DNA of 5,562 bases from Sphingopyxis sp. (lineage in GTDB: Bacteria; Pseudomonadota; Alphaproteobacteria; Sphingomonadales; Sphingomonadaceae): positions 1-5,562 of the forward strand of contig JAHCKJ010000155.1 in the NCBI GenBank assembly GCA_026125835.1, given 5' to 3'. Position numbers and translations under genes: made by a program. Below are positions 1 to 4,664 of this stretch, one piece after another (the stretch's first letter is position 1; the number at the start of each line of letters is the position of its first letter). The notes under the pieces are model-generated. The model did no database searches. It worked only from the letters and a program-made list of their open reading frames with translations, and was not told the origin of the DNA.

Positions 1-447
1 CCCGTCACCCGCGTTGAGGACCGGGCAGTCGACCTTGTCGGCGATGAGCTGGACGGCGCCCGAGCTGCCGTGCCGGATCACCATCGCATCGGCACGCATC
101 GCGTTCAGCGTCATCGCGGTGTCGATCAGCGTCTCGCCCTTCTTCACGCTCGACTGCGCGGCGTGCATATTGACGACGTCGGCGCCGAGCCGCTTGCCCG
201 CGATCTCGAACGACAGCAGGGTGCGCGTCGAATTTTCGAAAAAGGCGTTGATGATGGTGAGGCCCGCGAGCCGGTCGTCATGCTTTGCAGCGCCGGCGCG
301 GTTCAGATCGACCCATTGTTCGGCGGCATCGAGAACATAGCTGATTTCCCACGGAGTCAGCTGGGCGATGCCGATCAGGTGGCGATGGCGAAAGGCATCG
401 CCGCCGGGCGGATAGTCGCTGGCGGGTCGGATTGTTGTGCTTGTCAT
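1..447 (-). CDS. pyrB: Aspartate carbamoyltransferase catalytic subunit, N-terminal part (cut by the window edge)
   Basis: Catalyses carbamoyl phosphate + L-aspartate to N-carbamoyl-L-aspartate, the committed step of de novo pyrimidine synthesis, in the cytoplasm. The visible 149 codons cover the carbamoyl-phosphate domain. FFENSTRT is at residues 69-76, with the STRT phosphate loop at 73-76. The QSSVKKGET segment at 98-106 corresponds to the Ser/Lys loop that reaches into the neighbouring subunit's active site. VIRHGSSGA at 123-131 carries the Arg equivalent to E. coli Arg105. The fragment ends at NAGDG (145-149), just before the HPTQALLD region expected in this family. About half of a usual 310-320 residue chain is missing to the left. 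The ATG at 445-447 is the natural start, because the protein begins with a short tail before the conserved HLIGIAQLTP stretch. No Shine-Dalgarno precedes it. The gene lies downstream of ruvX on the same strand across a 147-base gap holding a hairpin pair. pyrC often follows in related genomes but is not visible here. The family call is secure; the length and 3' end are unknown. Confidence 0.96.
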   Translation of the reverse strand, partial: MTSTTIRPASDYPPGGDAFRHRHLIGIAQLTPWEISYVLDAAEQWVDLNRAGAAKHDDRLAGLTIINAFFENSTRTLLSFEIAGKRLGADVVNMHAAQSSVKKGETLIDTAMTLNAMRADAMVIRHGSSGAVQLIADKVDCPVLNAGDG

Positions 448-457
448 TAAAGCCGAG

Positions 458-486
458 CGTTTAGGTGGCCGAGGCTGGTATGGCAA
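458..486 (-). promoter_or_regulatory. Candidate housekeeping promoter for pyrB
   Basis: Read on the minus strand, TTGCCAT (486-480) is followed by 14 bases and then CCTAAACG (465-458). This resembles the alphaproteobacterial (Caulobacter sigma-73) pattern TTGACGS-N10-14-GCTANAWC, but only partly: the -10 keeps CTA and one A. If real, transcription would begin around 450-454, only a few bases before the pyrB ATG at 447. That would fit the absence of a ribosome binding site there. The match is weak and the assignment is inference. Confidence 0.28.
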
Positions 487-498
487 GCGAAGATGGAT

Positions 499-576
499 CG
501 TCGCCCCCGCGAAGGCGGGGGCCGCTATCGGCCTTATGCTACGTCTCTGGCGGCCCCCGCCTTCGCGGGGGCGACG
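499..576. repeat. REP-like inverted pair of GC-rich hairpins between ruvX and pyrB
   Basis: Two 27-base arms (499-525 and 550-576) are perfect reverse complements separated by a 24-base spacer. Each arm is itself a hairpin: an 8-bp stem GCCCCCGC/GCGGGGGC closes a 4-base loop (stem 503-510 with 515-522, loop GAAG; stem 553-560 with 565-572, loop CTTC). This head-to-head arrangement of two small palindromes is the architecture of REP doublets (BIME-like elements). The same core is familiar from sphingomonad intergenic regions. RNA from either strand could fold as two small hairpins or one long one. No U-tract follows, so it is not a classical terminator, although it could stabilise or attenuate transcripts between ruvX and pyrB. 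No transposase (RAYT/TnpA-REP) is encoded in the window. Confidence 0.9.
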
Positions 577-594
577 GTCTGTGTTTGACCTGCG

Positions 595-1053
595 TCAGCG
601 CGTCATCGCGTCGATCGCGCCTTGCAGGATGAAGGCCGCCGCCGCGCTGTCGACCCGCTCGGCGCGTTTGGCGCGGCTGATGTCGGCGGCGATCATCGCG
701 CGCTCGACTGCGGCGGTCGACCAGCGTTCGTCCCAGAGCAGGATGGGCATGGCGAGCGGCAGCAGATTGCGGGCGAAGGCGCGGGTGCTTTGGGTGCGCG
801 GGCTGTCGCTGCCGTTCAAGTTGAGCGGCAGGCCGACGACAAGACCGACGATGCTGTGCTGTGCAAGCACCGCCTTGAGCGTTTCGAGGTCGGCGGCGAA
901 TTTCTTGCGGAGGATCGTCTTGTCGGGGGTCGCGAAGCTCCAGTTCACATCGCAGGTCGCGACACCGATCGTCTTGGTGCCGACATCGAGCCCCGCAAGG
1001 CGGCCGCCGGACGGGAAGTGGGCGGCGAAGTCGGGGGCGGCGGTGGTGATCAT
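595..1053 (-). CDS. ruvX: RuvX/YqgF family RNase H-fold nuclease, pre-16S rRNA 5'-end maturation
   Basis: A cytoplasmic RuvC-like nuclease, known in other bacteria to take part in 16S rRNA 5'-end processing and sometimes annotated as a putative Holliday junction resolvase. It has 152 residues from the ATG at 1053, close to the usual 140-160. The fold's acidic residues are visible: Asp23 in GLDVGTKTIG, Glu109 in LLWDERWST and Asp135 in RVDSAAAAFIL. The family motif VVGLPLNLNGSD lies at about 72-83. It ends with TGA at 595-597. An in-frame ATG at 1074 would add seven residues (MEGNGSI), but no ribosome binding site precedes it and it sits five bases from the palindromic repeat at 1079-1161. The internal ATG has GGAGGG upstream, although 13 bases away, so I prefer it with moderate certainty. 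The gene lies between the DUF3089 gene and pyrB on the same strand, with a different repeat on each side. Identity is secure; the exact start is not. Confidence 0.93.
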   Translation of the reverse strand: MITTAAPDFAAHFPSGGRLAGLDVGTKTIGVATCDVNWSFATPDKTILRKKFAADLETLKAVLAQHSIVGLVVGLPLNLNGSDSPRTQSTRAFARNLLPLAMPILLWDERWSTAAVERAMIAADISRAKRAERVDSAAAAFILQGAIDAMTR

Positions 1054-1066
1054 GATGCTGCCATTA

Positions 1067-1072
1067 CCCTCC
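1067..1072 (-). promoter_or_regulatory. Shine-Dalgarno favouring the internal ruvX start
   Basis: GGAGGG reads on the minus strand at 1072-1067, 13 bases before the ATG at 1053. The spacing is long but the motif is strong. It overlaps the alternative upstream ATG (1074), which itself has no such motif. A four-codon reading frame (ATG at 1064, encoding MAAS, stop at 1050) lies between this motif and ruvX and overlaps the ruvX ATG as ATGA. Confidence 0.5.
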
Positions 1073-1078
1073 ATATCC

Positions 1079-1161
1079 CGTCATTGCGAGGAGCGAAGCG
1101 ACGCGGCAATCCAGAGGTGGCGTAAACCGCTCTGGATTGCTTCGCTTCGCTCGCAATGACG
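1079..1161. repeat. Imperfect palindromic intergenic repeat between the DUF3089 gene and ruvX
   Basis: An inverted repeat with perfect outer 12-base arms (CGTCATTGCGAG at 1079-1090, complement at 1150-1161) and perfect inner 11-base arms (GCAATCCAGAG at 1106-1116, complement at 1130-1140). The loop spans 1117-1129. Between the outer and inner arms the left side is six bases longer than the right, giving an asymmetric bulge made of GAGCGAAGCG-like units. This sequence family, which often yields spurious peptides such as HCEERSDAAIQ or SLRAKRSNPE, is widely dispersed in alphaproteobacterial genomes. It begins three bases past the DUF3089 stop codon and ends just upstream of ruvX, filling the whole gap. 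It could act as a transcript-stabilising or partly terminating hairpin; no U-tract is seen. Confidence 0.88.
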
Positions 1162-1164
1162 AGT

Positions 1165-2445
1165 TTAGGTTTTCGGCATTGCTGTCACGGGCGCTGTTGC
1201 AAGTGGCACCGCCGCAGGGGGCACTGGCGACGGCTTGCCCTCGAACGCCGCCAGCCGCCGTAGCGCGTCGGCGCGGGTGTTCGCCCAGAACAGGGTGATG
1301 TCGTAAACATGATAATTGTTGCCGGGCAGGACATAGCCCGCGACGACATAATTTTTGGCGGTCGCGGCGTCCCCGATCATCAGGAAACCGCGGTCGTCGT
1401 CGCATTTTGCGCCGATCTTTCCCGCGATCAACGATCCGCTTTTGAACCCGGAGGTGGGTTTGAGCGTGCCGAGATTGGCATCGGCCGCCGCTGCGGCATC
1501 GAGGGTGCCGGTGAGCGGATTGCTGCACATCATCCGCGTTCCGGCGCGGGGGCGGCCGTCGAAGCCGATCGTGCCGTCATAGGCGGTGGTAACCATTTCG
1601 GGATCGGCCGGTTCGGCGAATGTCGCCCAGCTGAGGATGCAGTTCTTTTGCTCGGGAGCCTCGCAAGCGGGCAGTCCGAGCGCCTTCATGTCGGTGTCGA
1701 GGCTGATCGGCCAGCCGATGACATAGGCGGCGACAATCCGCGGCGCGAGAGCCGTTCCGGCGATGCGGGTTCTGAGCAGCGTGGTAAGGTGGAGCGCGCC
1801 CTGGCTGTGTCCGGCGAGGATGATCGGCTTGTTTGCGGGCTGTGCGGCGACAAATGCATCGAACGCCTCTTCGACATCGCGGTAAGCGGCGTCGATCGCC
1901 TTGCCCGCAGTCACCCGGTCTTCGGCCAGAAACGCGCCGAGCGTCGCCTGGCGGTAGCGCGGGGCCCAGATTTCGCCAGCGTCGGCAAAGGCGCTGGCCA
2001 TGCCCTGAACGAACAGGGTGGCGCGGTGGTCCGAATCGCGATCCTCCAGCGGGGCGTTCCAGCTGGAGCGGCTGTAATAGCTGGTGGGGTGGACGAAAAA
2101 GACCGCAGCATTGCCTTTCGCAAGCGGCGGCGCGCGGTTGTCGGCGGCATCGGCGGGCGGGATCAGCCGGTCGCGCGACTGGGCGGCGGCGCTGTCGGGC
2201 GCCGTCGTGGCCGCTTCCTCGGCCTCGGGACGCCATGTTGACGGGTCGTTGTCCATCCCCGGCCGCGCGAACCACATTTTCGGATCGTCATAGGCGTTCG
2301 GGGCAACCGCCGCCTGCTGCCGGAATTCGGTGCTGGGCACGAAGGCGGTGCGCGCGATCCAGCCCGGGAACAGCTGGTACACGACCCCGGCGGCGAGAAG
2401 GAGGAGAATGATCGCGGCGATGACGTAGAGAAATTTGCGGGCCAA
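1165..2445 (-). CDS. DUF3089 alpha/beta-hydrolase-like protein with N-terminal membrane anchor
   Basis: Probable serine hydrolase of unknown substrate, about 426 residues. Numbering is from the TTG at 2445. A basic start (ARK) precedes one hydrophobic segment at about 5-26 that looks like an uncleaved anchor, placing the rest in the periplasm. The FFVHPTSYYSRSSWN segment at about 116-130 is typical of DUF3089. The nucleophile elbow GHSQG contains Ser214. His379 in NYHVYDITLFWAN near the C-terminus is the likely catalytic base; I cannot assign the acid. Four cysteines (261, 269, 307, 348) could form disulfides in the periplasm. The C-terminal tail is Pro/Ala-rich. Start choice: the ATG at 2457 would add MEPA but is preceded only by a pyrimidine run. 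The TTG at 2445 has GGAG six bases upstream and begins the protein at the basic ARKFLY stretch. It ends with TAA at 1165-1167. It is divergent from the DUF4153 gene and lies upstream of ruvX. The family call is good; the biological role is unknown. Confidence 0.87.
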   Translation of the reverse strand: MARKFLYVIAAIILLLLAAGVVYQLFPGWIARTAFVPSTEFRQQAAVAPNAYDDPKMWFARPGMDNDPSTWRPEAEEAATTAPDSAAAQSRDRLIPPADAADNRAPPLAKGNAAVFFVHPTSYYSRSSWNAPLEDRDSDHRATLFVQGMASAFADAGEIWAPRYRQATLGAFLAEDRVTAGKAIDAAYRDVEEAFDAFVAAQPANKPIILAGHSQGALHLTTLLRTRIAGTALAPRIVAAYVIGWPISLDTDMKALGLPACEAPEQKNCILSWATFAEPADPEMVTTAYDGTIGFDGRPRAGTRMMCSNPLTGTLDAAAAADANLGTLKPTSGFKSGSLIAGKIGAKCDDDRGFLMIGDAATAKNYVVAGYVLPGNNYHVYDITLFWANTRADALRRLAAFEGKPSPVPPAAVPLATAPVTAMPKT

Positions 2446-2451
2446 TGCGGG

Positions 2452-2455
2452 CTCC
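2452..2455 (-). promoter_or_regulatory. Shine-Dalgarno supporting a TTG start for the DUF3089 gene
   Basis: GGAG on the minus strand (2455-2452) lies six bases before TTG at 2445-2443. It overlaps the G of the alternative ATG (2457-2455), whose own upstream bases are almost all pyrimidines (CTCTCCCTACCCTCCCCC). The motif is therefore usable only by the TTG. Confidence 0.5.
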
Positions 2456-2489
2456 ATGGGGGAGGGTAGGGAGAGATCGAACGCTGCGC

Positions 2490-2518
2490 TGTTTGGCTTG
2501 CGCTCGCCTTGGAAACAA
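2490..2518 (-). promoter_or_regulatory. Weak candidate promoter for the DUF3089 gene in the divergent gap
   Basis: On the minus strand, TTGTTTC (2518-2512) is followed by 14 bases and then GCCAAACA (2497-2490), a partial match to the alphaproteobacterial TTGACGS-N10-14-GCTANAWC pattern. The gap at 2446-2533 must hold signals for both divergent genes unless one is transcribed from further away. It also has a small palindrome, CTTG-GAAA-CAAG, at 2508-2519 overlapping the -35 element. I see no comparable pattern for the rightward gene. This is a weak call. Confidence 0.18.
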
Positions 2519-2533
2519 GCCCAGATGTGGGGC

Positions 2534-4297
2534 ATGACCGACGCGCCCGCAAGCACGGCACCTGCCGATTCGCCCCGAAGCTCTGCACGGTTGGACGATA
2601 ATGATCCGCCCTGGCCGCTGCGGCCGTGGATCTTGGCCGCGATCTGCGCGGTGGCAGGGCTGGTTTTTCACCTGCTTGTCGATCATCATTATGACGATGC
2701 GCTGGCGCATTGGCGGAGCGCACTGGCGACCGCGGTGGCGGTGACGACGGGGGTGTTCGTGCTGGGGGTGGAACTCCGCCGCTGGCACTGGGCGCTGGGA
2801 TTTGCGCTGCTCTGGGGTGTCGTACTGGGGCTGATCGCGTGGCAGACCGCCGCCTATAATCTGCAGGGCAATCCGATCGAATGGCCCTTCTGGTCGGGGA
2901 TGCTGGCGGTGCTGGTCGCGACGCCGCTGTTCCAGACGCGCCGCGACGTCGCGCCCGACTGGCGCTTCTGGAAATTGTGGACGATGCCTTATGCGCGGCT
3001 GCACAGCCATGCGTGGACCGACGCGGTCATCGGCGCGGCGGGCCTGGCGTTCGTCGGCATCACTTTCCTGCTCGTCGTGTTGATCGGCGAGATGTTCAAG
3101 CTGATCGGCATCACGCTGATCCAGGATTTGCTCAACGACGAATGGTTCGGGTGGATGCTCGCGGGCGCGGCTTTCGGCGGCGCGGTGGGCCTGCTGCGCG
3201 AACGCGACAAGCTGGTTTCGACCTTGCAGCGGCTGGTGATGATCGTGCTGGCGGTTCTTGCGCCGGTGCTGGCGGCCGCGCTGGTGCTGTTCCTGCTGTC
3301 GCTGGCGGGAACGGGCCTCCAGAAGCTTTGGGATTCGGGTTTTTCAACCGCGGCATTGATGCTCGCGGCGGCGGCGTTCGCGGTTCTGCTTGCCAATGCG
3401 GTGATCGGTAACGGCGCCGACGACCGCGCGACCAATCCCGCGCTGCGCTGGTCGGCACCGGTGCTGGCGGTGGCGGTGCTACCACTTGCGATCATCGCGC
3501 TCTGGTCGATGCTGCTCAGGATCGGCCAATATGGCTGGACGCCCGAGCGGATTTGGGGTCTGATCGCGACGCTGATCGCGCTCGCCTATGGCCTGGCGGG
3601 AGCATGGGCGGTGGCGCGCGGTCGGCGCGGGTTCGATGACCTGCTGCGGCCGTTGCAGCAGAAGCTGGCGATCGGGCTGGGGCTGCTGGCGCTGTTCCTG
3701 GCGCTGCCGATCCTCGATTTCGGTGCGATTTCGACGCGTGACCAGCTGGCGCGGTTGCAGTCGGGCCAGGTGGCCGCCGAAAAGTTCGACTGGGCGGCGA
3801 TGGCGTTCGATTTCGGACCTGCCGGGCGCGCGGCGCTCGCCGGGCTGGCAAAGGCGCCGCAACAGGACCGCGCCGATGCGGCCAAGGCTGCGCTGGCCGC
3901 CAAGAACCGCTGGGACCTGGCCGGACCCGGCGCACCGGTGCCGCTGCGCCCGCTGGCCGAACGCTTGCGTGTGCTGCCCGAAGGCCGGGTTCTGCCCGAC
4001 GCGGCGGTCGATCGCATCGCGGGCAGCTATATGTGCAGCCGCGCCAAGGTCTGTGTCGCGGTCTGGCTGGCCGATGACCGCGTGGCGGTGCTGGGGCAGG
4101 AAGCGGCGGGCGAGCCGCTGCGGTTCGATTTTATATCGAAGAACCGGGACGGGCGCTGGGTGCAGGGCGACATCGTGCGCGAAGCCCGTCCGGCGCGGCC
4201 GGGGCTCGACCTCTCGACGGCGACGGTCGAGGTCGAGACGATCGAGCAACGGCGCATATTGGTCAACGGGACGCCGGAATCGGCGGTGTTTGAATAG
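2534..4297 (+). CDS. DUF4153 multi-pass inner-membrane protein
   Basis: Uncharacterised integral membrane protein, 587 residues from the ATG at 2534. A polar, Pro/Ser-rich N-terminus of about 30 residues is followed by roughly 11 hydrophobic spans, at about 33-49, 62-80, 85-103, 117-133, 164-187, 205-221, 233-257, 272-291, 307-328, 341-361 and 378-394. A C-terminal soluble domain of about 190 residues follows. The FDWAAMAFDFGPAGRAALAGL stretch near 418-438 and the overall plan fit DUF4153 proteins. An odd number of spans with the N-terminus inside would place the C-terminal domain in the periplasm. Its only cysteine pair (Cys501, Cys507 in MCSRAKVC) would fit a disulfide there. No enzymatic motif is recognisable. 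Start: alternatives are ATG 2525 (three residues longer) and ATG 2456, which would overlap the divergent gene. No start has a good ribosome binding site; a GTGGGG precedes ATG 2534. It ends with TAG at 4295-4297, 64 bases before gatC. It could share transcripts with gatCA or be separate, given the candidate promoter in that gap. Confidence 0.86.
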   Translation: MTDAPASTAPADSPRSSARLDDNDPPWPLRPWILAAICAVAGLVFHLLVDHHYDDALAHWRSALATAVAVTTGVFVLGVELRRWHWALGFALLWGVVLGLIAWQTAAYNLQGNPIEWPFWSGMLAVLVATPLFQTRRDVAPDWRFWKLWTMPYARLHSHAWTDAVIGAAGLAFVGITFLLVVLIGEMFKLIGITLIQDLLNDEWFGWMLAGAAFGGAVGLLRERDKLVSTLQRLVMIVLAVLAPVLAAALVLFLLSLAGTGLQKLWDSGFSTAALMLAAAAFAVLLANAVIGNGADDRATNPALRWSAPVLAVAVLPLAIIALWSMLLRIGQYGWTPERIWGLIATLIALAYGLAGAWAVARGRRGFDDLLRPLQQKLAIGLGLLALFLALPILDFGAISTRDQLARLQSGQVAAEKFDWAAMAFDFGPAGRAALAGLAKAPQQDRADAAKAALAAKNRWDLAGPGAPVPLRPLAERLRVLPEGRVLPDAAVDRIAGSYMCSRAKVCVAVWLADDRVAVLGQEAAGEPLRFDFISKNRDGRWVQGDIVREARPARPGLDLSTATVEVETIEQRRILVNGTPESAVFE

Positions 4298-4304
4298 CCA
4301 CGGC

Positions 4305-4333
4305 TTGAAGCGCGCGGGGCGTGGTGCTAGCGG
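4305..4333 (+). promoter_or_regulatory. Candidate housekeeping promoter for gatCA
   Basis: TTGAAGC (4305-4311), then 14 bases, then GCTAGCGG (4326-4333). The -35 matches six of seven positions of the alphaproteobacterial TTGACGS consensus and the -10 keeps the GCTA core of GCTANAWC. The spacing is within the 10-14 allowed. Transcription would begin near 4338-4342, giving a leader of about 20 bases before the gatC ATG at 4362. This would let the gat genes be expressed independently of the upstream DUF4153 gene. Confidence 0.42.
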
Positions 4334-4348
4334 CGCTGCTTCTCCCGC

Positions 4349-4353
4349 AAAGG
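4349..4353 (+). promoter_or_regulatory. Ribosome binding site of gatC
   Basis: AAAGG lies eight bases before the ATG at 4362. It fixes the gatC start within a reading frame that stays open for over 700 bases upstream only because it lies out of frame inside the DUF4153 gene. Confidence 0.55.
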
Positions 4354-4361
4354 CGATAAGA

Positions 4362-4664
4362 ATGGCAATCGATCAGGCAACGGTCAGGAAAATAGCGTCG
4401 CTGGCGCGCATCGCGATCAGCGATGCCGAAGCCGCGGCGATGGAAGGCGAATTGAACGGCATCTTGGGCTGGGTCGAGCAACTCGGCGAGGTCGATGTGA
4501 CCGGGGTCGAGCCGATGACCGCGGTAATCCCGAACACGCTGCGGCTGCGCGACGATGTCGTCGATGCCGACCCGCTGACCGGCGGCAACCGCCGCGACGA
4601 TATTCTGGCCAACGCCCCTGCCGCGCAGCATGGCTTCTTTGGCGTCCCCAAGGTGATCGAATAA
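4362..4664 (+). CDS. gatC: Asp-tRNA(Asn)/Glu-tRNA(Gln) amidotransferase subunit C
   Basis: Small structural subunit of the cytoplasmic GatCAB complex, which converts misacylated Glu-tRNA(Gln) and/or Asp-tRNA(Asn) to the correct amide. GatC wraps around the GatA-GatB interface and stabilises the complex. The protein is 100 residues, the usual length. Family hallmarks are present in order: VRKIASLARIAIS near the N-terminus (about residues 8-20), GVEPMTAVIPNTLRLRDD in the middle (about 49-66), and the conserved C-terminus GFFGVPKVIE. The ATG at 4362 has AAAGG eight bases upstream. The stop TAA (4662-4664) shares its last base with the gatA ATG (TAATG), so GatC and GatA are almost certainly translationally coupled. 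Identification is secure. Confidence 0.97.
   Translation: MAIDQATVRKIASLARIAISDAEAAAMEGELNGILGWVEQLGEVDVTGVEPMTAVIPNTLRLRDDVVDADPLTGGNRRDDILANAPAAQHGFFGVPKVIE
4650..4657 (+). promoter_or_regulatory. Strong ribosome binding site of gatA inside gatC
   Basis: AAGGTGAT, a match to the 3' end of 16S rRNA, lies within the last gatC codons (Lys-Val-Ile). It is six bases before the gatA ATG at 4664. It fixes the overlapping start and gives gatA its own initiation signal in addition to coupling. Confidence 0.7.

Noticed and set aside
499..576. Intrinsic (rho-independent) terminator
   Set aside because: The hairpins are strong but no run of T follows on either strand, so the REP-like repeat interpretation is preferred.
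437..1159. 240-codon plus-strand frame antisense to ruvX, ending in HCEERSDAAIQ-type sequence
   Set aside because: It covers ruvX on the opposite strand and runs through both repeats. Its C-terminus is the familiar spurious translation of the dispersed palindrome. It shows no family motif.
499..1161. Two-repeat CRISPR-like or integron-like arrangement
   Set aside because: The two repeats differ in sequence, are inverted rather than direct, and flank a full housekeeping gene. No cas or integrase gene is present.
1064..1528. 154-codon minus-strand frame overlapping the DUF3089 3' end and the repeat
   Set aside because: It contains the SLRAKRSNPER repeat translation and otherwise shadows the DUF3089 gene.
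1309..2241. 310-codon plus-strand open frame antisense to the DUF3089 gene
   Set aside because: Long antisense frames are expected in GC-rich coding DNA. The translation is low-complexity Gly/Arg/Ala with no recognisable motif, whereas the minus strand gives a clear hydrolase.
2435..2533. N-terminal extension of the DUF4153 protein to the ATG at 2435 or 2456
   Set aside because: It would overlap the divergent DUF3089 start, adds Arg/Gly-rich sequence with no similarity to a domain, and has no convincing ribosome binding site.
2163..3010. Minus-strand frames of 186 and 240 codons extending from the DUF3089 gene across the divergent gap
   Set aside because: They are Arg/Pro-rich shadow frames of the two real genes and cross the intergenic gap without a ribosome binding site or motif.
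3479..4249. 256-codon minus-strand frame antisense to the DUF4153 gene
   Set aside because: It is Arg/Gln-rich with no domain; the opposite strand encodes a coherent 11-span membrane protein.
3588..4361. Open frame upstream of and in phase with gatC, giving an apparent 358-residue protein
   Set aside because: The upstream part is an out-of-frame Arg/Ser/Trp-rich translation of the DUF4153 gene. GatC homology and a ribosome binding site begin at 4362.
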